From an uncultured Pseudohongiella sp. (GTDB lineage Bacteria > Pseudomonadota > Gammaproteobacteria > Pseudomonadales > Pseudohongiellaceae), in the NCBI GenBank assembly GCA_902537815.1, contig CACBCS010000019.1:1-32273 (forward strand): 32,273 nucleotides of DNA, written 5' to 3'. The notes under the pieces are model-generated. The model ran no database searches, was not told the origin of the DNA, and saw only the letters and a list, made by a program, of their open reading frames with translations. Shown here one piece after another: positions 7,770 to 18,807 of this stretch (position 1 is the stretch's first letter; every line of letters begins with the position of its first letter). Position numbers and translations under genes: made by a program.

Positions 7770-9566
7770 ATGAACGCCTATCGCGCGCCACTCGGCGACA
7801 TGCAGTTTCTGATGTCGGAGGTTTTCCAGGCCGACAAGGTGTTTGCTGCCATGCCGGGTACGGCGGAAGTGACTCCTGATCTGATCAGCGCGATTCTTGA
7901 GGAGGCGGCTAAAATTGCGGAAAACTTGCTGTCGCCGATCAACCGGAACGGCGACCATGAGGGGTGCCAATGGACTGACGGAGTGGTTACGACTCCGGCG
8001 GGTTTCAAAGCAGTCTATGAAGAGTATGTTGCCGGTGGCTGGGCCGGTCTGACCGGCGAGGTGGATTTTGGCGGGCAGGGTATGCCGAAATTGCTGTCTT
8101 CACAAATTGAGGAGATGTTCTTCGGCGCCAATTCCTCATTTGCGCTGTACACCATCCTCACCACCGGTGCGACTCTCACGCTCAGTGAGCACGCATCGGC
8201 AGAGCTGAAGCAGCGCTATCTTTCGAAGATGTATGAGGGTCGCTGGACTGGCACCATGTGTCTGACCGAGCCTCACGCAGGGACTGATCTCGGCATGATC
8301 AGAACCAAGGCGGTCCCCCAGGCTGATGGCAGCTATCGCATCACCGGCACGAAGATTTTCATTACCGCCGGTGAGCACGACCTGACCGAAAATATCATTC
8401 ACCTGGTGCTGGCCAAGCTCCCGGATGCGCCTGCCGGGCCGAAGGGTATTTCCCTGTTTGTGGTTCCCAGGAACGCGGTGGACAACGAAGGTGACCTTAC
8501 CGGAGAGCTGAACGGTGTTTCTTGCGGGGCCGTCGAACACAAGATGGGCATCAAGGGATCTGCGACCTGTGTGATGAATTTTGATGGCGCTCAGGGCTGG
8601 CTGGTTGGCGAGCTGAATCACGGTTTGTCCAACATGTTCACGATGATGAATTATGAACGGCTGTCGATGGGTTTGCAGAGTAACGGGCTGGCAGACAGTT
8701 CATACCAGACTGCTGCCGACTATGCCCGGGAACGCATTCAGGGCCGGTCGCCGACCGGGCCTCAGCAGCCTGAAAATGCGGCTGATCCGATTCTGGTTCA
8801 CCCTGATGTGAGACGGATGCTGCTGACTATGCGGGCAAATATCATGGCCGGTCGCGCGCTGTCTATGTATGCGGCGATGCAGCTCGACATTTCCCGTTTT
8901 CATCCGGACCCGGAGCAGCGGCAGCACGCAGACAGGCTGGTGGCGCTGCTGATTCCGGTTGCCAAAGCGTATTGCTCCGATCGCGGCTTCGAAATGTGTG
9001 TCATGGGACAACAAGTGCTCGGAGGTCATGGCTACGTCGCGGAATGGGGGCTGGAGCAGAATGTGCGTGATGCCCGCATCGCCCAGATTTACGAGGGAGC
9101 CAATGGGATTCAGGCGCTGGATTTGATGGGGCGCAAAACGGTGCGTGCCGGGGGTGAACTGTTGGCAGTGTTGCTGACTGAAATAGATAAGTTTGCTGCA
9201 GATGCGCAGAATATTCCGGGCATGGACCGATACCTGCTACATTTGGTCAACAACCAGCAAATGATACGCAGCGTCACCCAGAGTGTTATTGATCGCGCCA
9301 GCGACAATCCGGAGGAGATCGGAGCGGCTTCTTACGCCTACATGGAACTGCTTGGCCTGACGCTCTACAACTTTATGTGGCTGCGCATTCTGGCAGCGGT
9401 TCTGCCAAAGCTTCAGGCCGGGTCAGGCGACACGCCCCACCTCACCGGGCTGGTCAAGACGGCGGAATTCTTCTTTGCCCGGCTGCTGCCCAGAGCCCGG
9501 GCGCTGGTAGACGAAATCGAAGCCGGTGCGCAGACGCTCATGGCGATGAGTGCTGAGGAATTCTGA
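7770..9566 (+). CDS. Acyl-CoA dehydrogenase, long DmdC-like type
   Basis: FAD-dependent alpha,beta-dehydrogenation of an acyl-CoA in the cytoplasm. The 598 residues include the usual acyl-CoA dehydrogenase fold: MCLTEPHAGTDLG (163-175) and TGTKIFITAGEHD (192-204) in the middle beta domain, then GGHGY (418-422) and YEGANGIQALDL (441-452), whose Glu442 is the expected catalytic base. About 150 more residues form the extra C-terminal domain of the 600-residue subfamily. This subfamily includes DmdC (methylmercaptopropionyl-CoA dehydrogenase of DMSP demethylation) and general fatty acyl-CoA dehydrogenases; substrate cannot be told from sequence here, and no dmdB/dmdD is adjacent. AGGAG lies 7 bases before the ATG. 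Confidence 0.88.
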   Translation: MNAYRAPLGDMQFLMSEVFQADKVFAAMPGTAEVTPDLISAILEEAAKIAENLLSPINRNGDHEGCQWTDGVVTTPAGFKAVYEEYVAGGWAGLTGEVDFGGQGMPKLLSSQIEEMFFGANSSFALYTILTTGATLTLSEHASAELKQRYLSKMYEGRWTGTMCLTEPHAGTDLGMIRTKAVPQADGSYRITGTKIFITAGEHDLTENIIHLVLAKLPDAPAGPKGISLFVVPRNAVDNEGDLTGELNGVSCGAVEHKMGIKGSATCVMNFDGAQGWLVGELNHGLSNMFTMMNYERLSMGLQSNGLADSSYQTAADYARERIQGRSPTGPQQPENAADPILVHPDVRRMLLTMRANIMAGRALSMYAAMQLDISRFHPDPEQRQHADRLVALLIPVAKAYCSDRGFEMCVMGQQVLGGHGYVAEWGLEQNVRDARIAQIYEGANGIQALDLMGRKTVRAGGELLAVLLTEIDKFAADAQNIPGMDRYLLHLVNNQQMIRSVTQSVIDRASDNPEEIGAASYAYMELLGLTLYNFMWLRILAAVLPKLQAGSGDTPHLTGLVKTAEFFFARLLPRARALVDEIEAGAQTLMAMSAEEF

Positions 9567-9615
9567 AACATCCTGCAAAGTCATGGCGCGCAGCGGTCCC
9601 AAGCGGTATCAGCAG

Positions 9616-10478
<863 letters not shown>

Positions 10479-10480
10479 GG

Positions 10481-10504
10481 TTATCGACAGCGGTGTGTGG
10501 ATAA
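10481..10504. promoter_or_regulatory. Inverted pair of DnaA-box-like sites
   Basis: TGTGGATAA at 10496-10504 is a perfect DnaA box (TTATCCACA) on the minus strand. TTATCGACA at 10481-10489 is a one-mismatch box on the plus strand, six bases away. They lie just after dapB and about 85 bases before the carA promoter. DnaA binding is an inference from the motif only. Confidence 0.35.
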
Positions 10505-10589
10505 ACTGTTGAGAACGGGCACAACAGTGACTCAAGCTATCGTTTCGCGAATAAATCTGCGCTTAGCTGAAAAATCTGGCTTCAGCAGA

Positions 10590-10619
10590 TAGACACAACT
10601 GACTATCCTCTTATACAAT
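10590..10619 (+). promoter_or_regulatory. Probable carAB promoter
   Basis: TAGACA (10590-10595) and TACAAT (10614-10619) are 18 bases apart; TATACA at 10612 with a 16-base spacer is an alternative -10. Transcription would begin near 10626, about 140 bases before carA, so the terminator in the leader would be transcribed. Confidence 0.55.
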
Positions 10620-10637
10620 TACTGCTCAGTATGACGA

Positions 10638-10736
10638 ATGCTGAGAACGTACGGAACGGACGAATTTACTGAAAAGCGGAGCGAGGCTTTCCTCTCTCCG
10701 TTTTTTTTCGCCTGCAGAAAATACCAGCAGAGATAA
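10638..10736 (+). CDS. Candidate carAB leader peptide spanning the attenuator
   Basis: This open frame of 32 codons plus stop begins with ATG at 10638, runs through the terminator hairpin and its T-tract (read as Phe-Phe-Phe), and ends 28 bases before carA. A leader frame crossing the terminator is the arrangement known from E. coli pyrBI, where coupled translation controls termination. A second frame from ATG 10631 (13 codons, with Arg codons CGG and CGA near its end) stops at 10672, just before the hairpin. Neither has a good ribosome site, and neither may be translated. Confidence 0.3.
   Translation: MLRTYGTDEFTEKRSEAFLSPFFFACRKYQQR
10677..10708 (+). terminator. Intrinsic terminator in the carAB leader (putative attenuator)
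   Basis: CGGAG (10677-10681) pairs with CTCCG (10696-10700), and inside it GAGG (10683-10686) pairs with CCTC (10691-10694) around a CTTT loop. Eight Ts follow (10701-10708). This is a textbook Rho-independent terminator, 57 bases before the carA start and downstream of the likely carA promoter, so it probably attenuates carAB. It could also end transcripts from dapB. I found no clear competing antiterminator helix. Confidence 0.85.
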
Positions 10737-10764
10737 AGGCAAGACGAACTGAAGAGGGTATGAA

Positions 10765-11934
10765 GTGACTCGAGAAGCGGTTCTGGCGTTAGCAGACGGC
10801 AGTATTTTCAAGGGCATTGCGATCGGCGCACAGGGCAAGTCCAGCGGCGAGGTGGTATTTAATACCTCGATGACGGGTTATCAGGAGATTCTGACCGACC
10901 CTTCCTATGCTCAGCAGATTGTCACGCTGACATATCCCCATATCGGTAACACCGGTACCAACGATGAGGACAATGAGTCAGATTCGGTGTGGGCCTCCGG
11001 TCTGGTGATTCGCGATCTGCCGATGTTGGCCAGCAACTGGCGCAAGCAGCAGTCCCTGGAGGACTTTCTGTCCGAGCGGGGCGTGGTGGCGATCGCGGAG
11101 ATTGATACCCGTCGCCTCACCAGAGTGCTGCGCGATCAGGGTCCGTTGAATGGCGCCATTGTGTCCGGTGAAGAGTTGGCGGCGATCGGTGAGGCCGGTG
11201 CGGTCAGTCTGGCCAAAGCATTTCCTGGGCTTAAAGGCATGGACCTGGCCCGGGTCGTGAGCGCGAAGAATCTCTACCGCTGGGATGAGAGAGTATGGTC
11301 ACTCGGTTCAGGCTATGGTGACAGCTCTGACACTCGCTTTCGCGTGGTCGCTTATGATTTTGGCGTCAAGCGCAACATCCTAAGGATGCTGGCAGCACGC
11401 GGCTGCGAGATCACTGTTGTTCCGGCACAGACGCCTGCCAGTGAGGTACTGGCCATGCAGCCAGACGGGGTGTTTTTATCGAATGGTCCGGGAGACCCTG
11501 AACCCTGTGACTACGCCATTGCTGCCATCAGTGAATTCCTCGAAGCTGACGTGCCTCTGTTCGGTATTTGCCTCGGTTGTCAGCTGCTCGCGTTGGCCTG
11601 TGGTGCTGCAACCGTCAAGATGCGTCTCGGTCACCACGGCGCAAATCACCCGGCGCAGAATCTGGCAGACGGCACGGTGATGATTACCAGCCAGAACCAC
11701 GGTTTTGCCGTGGATGCCGCGAGTCTGCCCGACAATTTAACAGCCACCCACAAATCACTCTTCGACGACTCACTGCAGGGAATTGAGCGCAGTGACAAAC
11801 CCGCATTCGGCTTTCAGGGTCACCCCGAAGCCAGTCCCGGACCTCATGATGTCGCGCCGCTGTTTGATCACTTCATCGAGCTGATGGCGAACTCCACAAG
11901 CAACCGTCCACTGGATCGAAAGGAAGCAAGCTAA
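10765..11934 (+). CDS. carA: Carbamoyl-phosphate synthase, glutaminase (small) subunit
   Basis: Releases ammonia from glutamine and channels it to CarB; carbamoyl phosphate feeds pyrimidine and arginine synthesis. The 389-residue protein has the CarA N-terminal domain and a class I glutamine amidotransferase domain with nucleophile Cys269 (GICLGCQLL) and His353/Glu355 (GHPEA). The start is GTG, with GAAGAGGG seven bases or so upstream. It is separated from carB by 2 bases, and the carB ribosome site overlaps its 3' end. A terminator-bearing leader lies upstream. Confidence 0.97.
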   Translation: MTREAVLALADGSIFKGIAIGAQGKSSGEVVFNTSMTGYQEILTDPSYAQQIVTLTYPHIGNTGTNDEDNESDSVWASGLVIRDLPMLASNWRKQQSLEDFLSERGVVAIAEIDTRRLTRVLRDQGPLNGAIVSGEELAAIGEAGAVSLAKAFPGLKGMDLARVVSAKNLYRWDERVWSLGSGYGDSSDTRFRVVAYDFGVKRNILRMLAARGCEITVVPAQTPASEVLAMQPDGVFLSNGPGDPEPCDYAIAAISEFLEADVPLFGICLGCQLLALACGAATVKMRLGHHGANHPAQNLADGTVMITSQNHGFAVDAASLPDNLTATHKSLFDDSLQGIERSDKPAFGFQGHPEASPGPHDVAPLFDHFIELMANSTSNRPLDRKEAS

Positions 11935-11936
11935 AC

Positions 11937-14900
11937 ATGCCCCGCAGAACTGATATTGAAAGCATTCTTATCCTGGGGGCAGGCCCTATTGTCATCGGGC
12001 AAGCCTGCGAATTTGACTACTCCGGCGCACAGGCCTGTCAGGCGCTGCGTGAAGAAGGGTTTCGTGTGATCCTGGTGAACTCCAATCCCGCGACCATCAT
12101 GACGGACCCGGCGATGGCTGACGCCACCTACATTGAGCCGGTCAAGTGGCAGATTGTGGAAAAAATCATCGCTAAGGAGCGGCCGGATGCGATTCTTCCG
12201 ACTATGGGCGGGCAGACTGCGCTCAACTGCGCTCTGGATCTGAATCGTCACGGCATCCTAGAAAAGTATGGCGTGGAGCTGATCGGTGCGAAGTGTCAGG
12301 CCATCGATAAAGCAGAAGATCGGGAGCTGTTCGACAACGCGATGGTCGCGATTGGGTTGGAAACCCCGCGGCACTTCATGGCGCGCAGTATGGAAGACGC
12401 CTTCGCGGGTCTCGAATCAATTGGCTTTCCCTGCATCATCAGGCCGTCTTTTACCCTGGGCGGCAGTGGCGGCGGCATCGCCTACAACCGTGAGGAATTT
12501 GAGGAGATCTGTACTCGCGGCCTTGAGCTTTCTCCCACCAATGAACTGCTCATCGATGAGTCACTCATTGGCTGGAAGGAATATGAAATGGAGGTGGTCA
12601 GAGACAAGAATGACAATTGCATCATTGTCTGCGCCATTGAGAATTTTGATGCGATGGGTGTGCACACCGGTGATTCAATTACCGTTGCGCCCGCACAAAC
12701 TCTGACTGACAAGGAATATCAGATCATGCGCAACGCCTCGATTGCGGTGTTGCGGGAGATTGGCGTAGAGACCGGTGGCTCTAACGTGCAGTTTGCGGTG
12801 AATCCTGACAATGGTCGCCTGATTGTTATTGAAATGAACCCGCGTGTGTCGCGTTCGTCTGCTCTGGCATCCAAAGCCACAGGTTTTCCGATCGCCAGAG
12901 TGGCTGCAAAACTGGCGATTGGCTTCACGCTCGATGAACTGCGAAATGAAATTACCGGTGGAGTCACACCAGCATCGTTTGAACCGGCGATCGACTACGT
13001 GGTGACCAAGATTCCACGGTTCACTTTTGAGAAATTTCCGGAAGCTGATGATCGCATTACGACGCAGATGAAATCCGTCGGTGAGGTTATGGCGATCGGG
13101 CGCACGTTTCAGGAGTCAATGCAGAAGGCGTTGCGCGGCCTGGAAGTTGGCATGTGTGGTTTTGACCCGATTCTCGAAGCTGACCTGAGTAATGCCAAGG
13201 CGGTCCTTACCCGGGAGCTCACTGAACCCGGCGCTCAGCGTATCTGGTTCGTTGCTGATGCCTTTCGCTTGGGCTGGTCAGTGGCGACGGTCTTCGATCT
13301 TAGTGGTATCGACCCGTGGTTCCTGATTCAGATTGAAGACCTCATCAAGTCCGAAGAATTGCTGCAGACGCAGCAGCTTTCCGAGCTGGATCAGCGCGCC
13401 ATGCGCTCACTGAAACGTAAGGGGTTTTCTGACAAGCGTATGGCTCAGCTGCTGGCAGTCTCGGAAGGAGAAGTGTTGCTGGCGCGCCATGACCTGGGAG
13501 TCCGCCCTGTGTACAAGCGCGTCGACACCTGCGCGGCTGAGTTCGTGTCGACCACGGCCTACATGTATTCCACCTATGAAGAAGAGTGTGAGGCCCTGCC
13601 AAGCGATCGCGACAAAATCATGGTGCTGGGAGGCGGCCCCAACCGCGTCGGGCAGGGTATAGAGTTCGATTATTGCTGTGTGCAGGCGGCTTTGGCTATG
13701 CGCGAAGATGGCTTTGAAACCATTATGGTGAACTGTAATCCTGAGACGGTTTCGACTGACTTCAATATTTCGGACCGCCTGTATTTTGAGCCACTTACCT
13801 TCGAGGATGTCATCGAAGTGGTCAAGCTGGAACGGCCTGTCGGGGTGATCGTCCAGTTCGGCGGGCAAACACCGCTCAATCTGGTCAAGCAGCTCGAAGA
13901 CGCGTGTGTGCCGGTAATCGGTACCAGCCCAGATGCAATCGATCGCGCCGAAGATCGCGAGCGCTTTCAGCAGCTCATTGAAAAACTCGAACTGAAACAG
14001 CCACCAAACTGCACGGTTCGTTCGGTTGAGGAGGGATTGGAACAGGCAACAAATATTGATTATCCCCTGGTTGTCAGACCTTCCTATGTACTGGGCGGTC
14101 GGGCGATGGAAATTGTCTATAACGAAGCCGAGCTGCAGCGCTATATGCATGATGCGGTGAAGGTATCCAATGAGAGTCCGGTACTGCTCGATCACTTTCT
14201 CAGTTCGGCGATCGAGATTGATGTCGATCTGGTCAGTGACGGGCAGCAGGTTGTGGTGGGCGCGATCATGCAACACATTGAGCAGGCGGGCATTCATTCC
14301 GGGGATTCAGCCTGTTCGCTGCCGCCCTATAACCTGACGGATGAAGTTCAGGACAGGATCAGGGAGCAGGTTACCGCGTTGGCGCTTGAGCTGGGTGTGG
14401 TGGGTCTGATGAATACTCAGCTTGCCTACCAGGATGGCGAGGTCTATGTGATCGAGGTCAATCCACGGGCGTCACGCACGGTGCCGTTTGTCTCCAAATG
14501 CATCGGCACCTCGCTGGCCAAGGTGGCGGCGCGTTGCATGATTGGCAAGACGCTCGAGGAACAGGGCTTCACTGAGGAAGTCGTGCCAAAGACTTTCGCA
14601 GTTAAGGAAGCTGTTTTCCCTTTCAGTAAGTTTCCGGGTGTTGATCCTATTCTCGGGCCGGAAATGAAATCGACCGGAGAAGTCATGGGTGTGGGCGAGA
14701 CTTTTGCAGAGGCCTACGCCAAGGCCCAGATGGGCGCAGGCGATGTGATTGAGGAATCGGGAACCTGCTTTATCAGTGTGAGAGACCGCGACAAGCCTTT
14801 TGTCGTGGAGGTTGCAAGGCGGGCACTGGCGCTGGGGTATGAACTGGTTGCAACGCACGGCACCGCGGCGGTGATCGCAGACGCGGGCCTGAAGGTCAAG

Positions 14901-15155
14901 GGAGTGAATAAGGTTGCCGAAGGTAGACCCCATATAGTCGATATGCTAAAAAATGATGAGATTCAGGTGGTGTTCAACACGACAGAAGGCAAACAGGCGA
15001 TCGCAGACTCGTCTACCATCAGACGGACCGCACTGCGCCACAGCGTGTTTTGCACCACCACAATCGCAGGGGCGCTGGCAGTTTGTGATGCGCTGGAATT
15101 CGGCAACAATATGTCGGTCTACACCTTGCAGGACCTGCATGCAGACCTCCAATAA
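11937..15155 (+). CDS. carB: Carbamoyl-phosphate synthase, large subunit
   Basis: Synthesises carbamoyl phosphate from bicarbonate, ammonia and two ATP, as partner of CarA. The 1072-residue length is standard. The two homologous halves are visible: the first opens with [20 protein letters not shown], and the second with the parallel [20 protein letters not shown] (about residue 560). Each is followed by an ATP-grasp domain ([12 protein letters not shown] in the first, [11 protein letters not shown] in the second), and the C-terminal MGS-like allosteric domain contains [15 protein letters not shown] within the end of carA serves as ribosome site. Confidence 0.98.
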   Translation: MPRRTDIESILILGAGPIVIGQACEFDYSGAQACQALREEGFRVILVNSNPATIMTDPAMADATYIEPVKWQIVEKIIAKERPDAILPTMGGQTALNCALDLNRHGILEKYGVELIGAKCQAIDKAEDRELFDNAMVAIGLETPRHFMARSMEDAFAGLESIGFPCIIRPSFTLGGSGGGIAYNREEFEEICTRGLELSPTNELLIDESLIGWKEYEMEVVRDKNDNCIIVCAIENFDAMGVHTGDSITVAPAQTLTDKEYQIMRNASIAVLREIGVETGGSNVQFAVNPDNGRLIVIEMNPRVSRSSALASKATGFPIARVAAKLAIGFTLDELRNEITGGVTPASFEPAIDYVVTKIPRFTFEKFPEADDRITTQMKSVGEVMAIGRTFQESMQKALRGLEVGMCGFDPILEADLSNAKAVLTRELTEPGAQRIWFVADAFRLGWSVATVFDLSGIDPWFLIQIEDLIKSEELLQTQQLSELDQRAMRSLKRKGFSDKRMAQLLAVSEGEVLLARHDLGVRPVYKRVDTCAAEFVSTTAYMYSTYEEECEALPSDRDKIMVLGGGPNRVGQGIEFDYCCVQAALAMREDGFETIMVNCNPETVSTDFNISDRLYFEPLTFEDVIEVVKLERPVGVIVQFGGQTPLNLVKQLEDACVPVIGTSPDAIDRAEDRERFQQLIEKLELKQPPNCTVRSVEEGLEQATNIDYPLVVRPSYVLGGRAMEIVYNEAELQRYMHDAVKVSNESPVLLDHFLSSAIEIDVDLVSDGQQVVVGAIMQHIEQAGIHSGDSACSLPPYNLTDEVQDRIREQVTALALELGVVGLMNTQLAYQDGEVYVIEVNPRASRTVPFVSKCIGTSLAKVAARCMIGKTLEEQGFTEEVVPKTFAVKEAVFPFSKFPGVDPILGPEMKSTGEVMGVGETFAEAYAKAQMGAGDVIEESGTCFISVRDRDKPFVVEVARRALALGYELVATHGTAAVIADAGLKVKGVNKVAEGRPHIVDMLKNDEIQVVFNTTEGKQAIADSSTIRRTALRHSVFCTTTIAGALAVCDALEFGNNMSVYTLQDLHADLQ

Positions 15156-15200
15156 CCACCGGGCCACACCGTGCCACTGAATAGACGCTGACACATTCCT

Positions 15201-15683
15201 ATGTCGATAACGAAAGTTCCCATGACGGTCAAGGGTGCCGAGGCCCTGCGTGATGAGCTCAATGAGCTTAAAAGCGTGACCAGGCCGAAAATTACTGCAG
15301 CGATTGCTGAGGCAAGAGAGCACGGCGACCTGAAAGAAAATGCGGAATATCATGCCGCGCGAGAGCAGCAGAGCTTCTGTGAGGGTCGCATCAAGGAAAT
15401 TGAGGGCAAACTTGCCGATGCCGAGATTATTGATGTCAGCAAGATCGAACCCTCGGGCAGAGTGATATTCGGCACGACCGTGACTCTGTACAACCTTGAA
15501 ACCGAAAAGTCAGTGACCTATCAGATTGTTGGTGAGGATGAGGCCGACGTGGCGGCGGGTAAAATCTCGGTGGTTTCGCCGATTGCTAGGGCCATCATGG
15601 GCAAGCATGAGGGAGATGAGGTTGTGGTGAAAGCACCGGCGGGTGATCTTGAGTTCGAGATCGAATCGGTGGCACACATCTGA
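15201..15683 (+). CDS. greA: Transcript cleavage factor GreA
   Basis: Rescues backtracked RNA polymerase by stimulating cleavage of the RNA 3' end through the secondary channel. The 160-residue protein has the N-terminal coiled coil with the acidic tip motif [18 protein letters not shown] (about 40-57) and a C-terminal FKBP-like domain ([16 protein letters not shown]). It follows carB by 45 bases, as in pseudomonads, and converges on yhbY. The ribosome site is weak. Confidence 0.96.
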   Translation: MSITKVPMTVKGAEALRDELNELKSVTRPKITAAIAEAREHGDLKENAEYHAAREQQSFCEGRIKEIEGKLADAEIIDVSKIEPSGRVIFGTTVTLYNLETEKSVTYQIVGEDEADVAAGKISVVSPIARAIMGKHEGDEVVVKAPAGDLEFEIESVAHI

Positions 15684-15705
15684 TGTGTCGGGCCTGTGAT
15701 CCGGG

Positions 15706-16017
15706 CTAGGGTGCTTTTCTGATTAGATTGGACAGCCTGGGGTCGGGTCGCTTGGCTGCACGATAGAGCAGCACAACGTGGCCAATGCTTTGCACTGACT
15801 CAGCGTGATGGGTGCCACAGATCTCCTCGATCATGGCTCTGCGCTGGTCACGGTCAGGAACCTGCAGTTTGATCTTGATAAGCTCATGGGCTTCAAGAGC
15901 GCGATGAATTTCCTGGGTGACGTTCTCGGTTAGCCCTTTTTGTGCAATGATGACCAAGGGCTTGAGTGCGTGACCTATCGCTCTGAAGCGTTTTTTCTCT
16001 GCGTTGCTAAGACTCAT
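15706..16017 (-). CDS. yhbY: Ribosome assembly RNA-binding protein YhbY (CRM domain)
   Basis: This single-domain CRM protein of 103 residues associates with pre-50S ribosomes in E. coli. The glycine-loop region appears as VIIAQKGLTENV (about 22-33), and the rest keeps the YhbY pattern LKIKLQVPDRDQR-like and GHVVLLYR (IKIKLQVPDRDQ here). It ends 22 bases from the convergent greA and is divergent from rlmE across an 85-base promoter region, the usual greA/yhbY/rlmE arrangement. Confidence 0.94.
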   Translation of the reverse strand: MSLSNAEKKRFRAIGHALKPLVIIAQKGLTENVTQEIHRALEAHELIKIKLQVPDRDQRRAMIEEICGTHHAESVQSIGHVVLLYRAAKRPDPRLSNLIRKAP

Positions 16018-16102
16018 CGGTCTGCTTTGTCGGTCGGCGGGAACCGGATTCTAGCAACTCACTTCCACTTCGGATACCGGGTTTTCAGCTCACTATCAGG
16101 AC

Positions 16103-16723
16103 ATGGCAAGATCAAAGAGCAGTAAACAGTGGTTGAGAGAGCATTTCGATGACGACTATGTGCGGCGTAGCCAGGGTGAGGGCTACCGGTCCCGGGCCAG
16201 CTACAAGCTGCTGGAGATGCAGGATAAAGACAGGCTGATCAGACCGGGCATGACGGTGGTAGATCTCGGTGCTGCTCCCGGTGGCTGGTCTCAGGTAGCA
16301 GCAGAACTGGTGGGCGATGAAGGCAGAGTCGTAGCGTCTGATATCCTGCCAATGGGCTCGATTGCAGGGGTGGACTTTGTACAGGGTGATTTCACGGACG
16401 ACCTGGTTTATGAACGCCTGCTGTCGGTCATTGGTGAACCCGGAGCTGACCTTGTAATTTCTGATATGGCCCCCAATATCACTGGTATGAGCGAAATTGA
16501 CCAGCCCCGCAGTTTGGGACTGGCTGAGCTGGCTCTTGAGCTGGCGAAAACCATACTGAAACCCGGGGCGTACTTTCTAGTGAAGCTGTTCCAGGGAGCA
16601 GGTTACCCCGAATACCATCGGGAAATGCAGTCTAGCTTTAACAGCGTCAACACCAGAAAGCCCAAGGCTTCCAGAGCCCGTTCTCGCGAAGTCTATCTGC
16701 TCGGTTCAGGTTTTCAGCCCTGA
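16103..16723 (+). CDS. rlmE: 23S rRNA 2'-O-methyltransferase (U2552)
   Basis: The heat-shock methyltransferase RlmE/FtsJ modifies U2552 in the 50S A-loop with S-adenosylmethionine. The 206 residues carry the SAM loop [13 protein letters not shown] (52-64) and the complete K-D-K-E catalytic tetrad K35, D121, K161, E196, each three positions before E. coli numbering. The position upstream of ftsH and divergent from yhbY is conserved. It may be transcribed with ftsH or separately. Confidence 0.96.
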   Translation: MARSKSSKQWLREHFDDDYVRRSQGEGYRSRASYKLLEMQDKDRLIRPGMTVVDLGAAPGGWSQVAAELVGDEGRVVASDILPMGSIAGVDFVQGDFTDDLVYERLLSVIGEPGADLVISDMAPNITGMSEIDQPRSLGLAELALELAKTILKPGAYFLVKLFQGAGYPEYHREMQSSFNSVNTRKPKASRARSREVYLLGSGFQP

Positions 16724-16765
16724 GACGCCAGCGCGCACTGCGGTGAGAAGCGTGCAAAATTTCCT

Positions 16766-16786
16766 GCAGTTATTAGAATGAACTGC
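16766..16786. repeat. Short inverted repeat in the rlmE-ftsH gap
   Basis: GCAGTT (16766-16771) and AACTGC (16781-16786) form a perfect dyad with a 9-base centre holding TAGAAT (16774-16779), a fair -10 box. No matching -35 was found. It could be an operator over an ftsH promoter. I did not find a clear sigma-32 promoter in this gap. Confidence 0.3.
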
Positions 16787-16851
16787 GTAGTCTGCCCGAG
16801 CGGCAGTGTAGTCTCAGTGCCATTGGCTCTGATCAATTAGGAGATAAGTCC

Positions 16852-18807
16852 TTGAATGACATGGCAAAAAATCTAATTCTCTGGATGATAATTGCTGGGG
16901 TGTTGCTGACGGTATTCAACAATATCAATCAGGAAACCCGGGAAGAGAATATCAACTATTCTCAGTTCATCAGGGAAGTTCGCTCTGGTCGCGTCGATGC
17001 GGTTGAGCTGGCCGGAATCAACATTACCGGTATTCGCTCGGACAATAGTCAGTTTCGGACCATCATGCCTCTTATCGGCGATGACCAGCTGATGAATGAT
17101 CTGTTCGAAAATAATGTGGAGATCATTGCAAACGAGCCAGAACAGCAGAGCATCTGGACTCAGCTGCTGGTTGCCAGCTTTCCCATCCTGATCATTATTG
17201 CGTTGTTTTTCTTCTTCATGCGCCAGATGCAAGGTGGTGGTGCCGGCGGTCGGGGTGGCCCGATGTCCTTCGGCAAGAGCAAGGCTAAACTGCTGGGCGA
17301 AGATCAGATCAAGGTCACCTTCGCTGATGTTGCCGGTGTGGAAGAAGCGAAAGAAGACGTCGAGGAACTGGTGGAGTTTTTGCGCGAGCCGGATAAGTTT
17401 CAGCGTCTGGGCGGGAAGATCCCACGGGGTATTCTGATGGTGGGCCAGCCGGGGACCGGTAAGACCCTGCTGGCAAAAGCCATCGCCGGTGAGGCCAAGG
17501 TGCCGTTCTTTTCAATCTCCGGATCAGACTTTGTGGAAATGTTTGTGGGCGTGGGAGCTTCGAGAGTCCGCGACATGTTTGATCAGGCTAAAAAACAGTC
17601 ACCCTGCATCATCTTCATCGACGAGATTGATGCTGTCGGGCGTCATCGTGGCGCTGGTCTCGGTGGCGGTCATGATGAACGGGAGCAGACTCTGAACCAG
17701 TTGCTGGTCGAAATGGACGGCTTTGAGGTTAATGATGGGGTCATTGTCATGGCGGCTACCAACCGGCCAGATGTCCTCGACCCGGCGCTATTGCGTCCCG
17801 GACGATTCGATCGGCAGGTGGTTGTGGGTCTTCCTGACATCCGCGGCCGTGAGCAGATTCTCAAGGTACACATGCGTAAGGTTCCCATTGACGATCGCGT
17901 TGAGGCCAGCGTGATAGCCAGAGGTACGCCCGGATTCTCCGGCGCTGATTTGGCTAACCTTGTCAACGAGGCAGCGTTATTCGCGGCGCGAGCAAGCAGG
18001 CGCCTGGTCACCATGGAAGAATTCGAAAAAGCCAAAGACAAGATCATGATGGGTGCCGAGCGCAAATCGATGGTGATGTCTGAGAAGGAGCGTCTGAACA
18101 CGGCTTACCATGAATCAGGTCATGCCATCGTCGGTCGCCTGATGCCGGAGCATGATCCGGTCTATAAAGTGAGCATCATTCCTCGCGGCCGTGCGCTGGG
18201 TGTGACGATGTTCCTGCCAGAGGAGGACCGCTACAGCTACAGCAAGCAGCATATTCTCAGCCAGATCTGCAGCCTCTACGGGGGTCGCATCGCGGAAGAA
18301 ATGACGCTCGGCAAGGAAGGCGTGACAACTGGCGCCTCTAACGATATCCAGCGTGCAACAGAAATGGCTCGGAACATGGTGACAAAGTGGGGTCTATCTG
18401 AAGAACTGGGACCCCTACTTTACTCTGAAGATGAAGGGGAGGTCTTTCTCGGGCGCTCGGCGGCTTCACAGGCCAAGTCGGTGTCCAGCGAAACGGCAAT
18501 GGCGATCGATCGCGAGGTCCGCAAAATCATCGACGAGTGTTACGGAAAAGCCGAACAGATACTGGAAGATAATCGCCATCTGCTCGAGATCATGAAGGAT
18601 GCGTTGATGGAATATGAAACCATCGACTCTGATCAGATTGGTGACATCATGCAGGGTAAAACACCTAGACCCCCAATGGGGTGGAGTGACTCTGATAACG
18701 ACGGTTCGGGCGCGACGCCTGTAGAGGACGAAGTCACGAAGCCTCGTACGGAGACAAATCCCGATGGCCAGTCAGGACCGATCGGTGGTCCTGCCGGCGA
18801 GCACTAA
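16852..18807 (+). CDS. ftsH: ATP-dependent zinc metalloprotease FtsH
   Basis: This inner-membrane AAA protease degrades membrane and regulatory proteins. The 651 residues show TM1 (about 6-24), a periplasmic domain, TM2 (about 103-123), Walker A GQPGTGKT (198-205), Walker B IIFIDEID (253-260), the second region of homology with RPGRFDR, and the zinc site HESGH (420-424). The start is TTG: AGGAG at 16839-16843 is 8 bases from the TTG and 17 from the next ATG (16861), so the TTG is preferred. The acidic, Gly/Pro-rich tail is typical and overlaps the start of folP by 44 bases. Confidence 0.97.
   Translation: MNDMAKNLILWMIIAGVLLTVFNNINQETREENINYSQFIREVRSGRVDAVELAGINITGIRSDNSQFRTIMPLIGDDQLMNDLFENNVEIIANEPEQQSIWTQLLVASFPILIIIALFFFFMRQMQGGGAGGRGGPMSFGKSKAKLLGEDQIKVTFADVAGVEEAKEDVEELVEFLREPDKFQRLGGKIPRGILMVGQPGTGKTLLAKAIAGEAKVPFFSISGSDFVEMFVGVGASRVRDMFDQAKKQSPCIIFIDEIDAVGRHRGAGLGGGHDEREQTLNQLLVEMDGFEVNDGVIVMAATNRPDVLDPALLRPGRFDRQVVVGLPDIRGREQILKVHMRKVPIDDRVEASVIARGTPGFSGADLANLVNEAALFAARASRRLVTMEEFEKAKDKIMMGAERKSMVMSEKERLNTAYHESGHAIVGRLMPEHDPVYKVSIIPRGRALGVTMFLPEEDRYSYSKQHILSQICSLYGGRIAEEMTLGKEGVTTGASNDIQRATEMARNMVTKWGLSEELGPLLYSEDEGEVFLGRSAASQAKSVSSETAMAIDREVRKIIDECYGKAEQILEDNRHLLEIMKDALMEYETIDSDQIGDIMQGKTPRPPMGWSDSDNDGSGATPVEDEVTKPRTETNPDGQSGPIGGPAGEH

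Noticed and set aside
16724..16851. Heat-shock (sigma-32) promoter for ftsH
   Set aside because: No CTTGAA/CCCCAT-type pair at proper spacing could be found; only a dyad with a fair -10 box.
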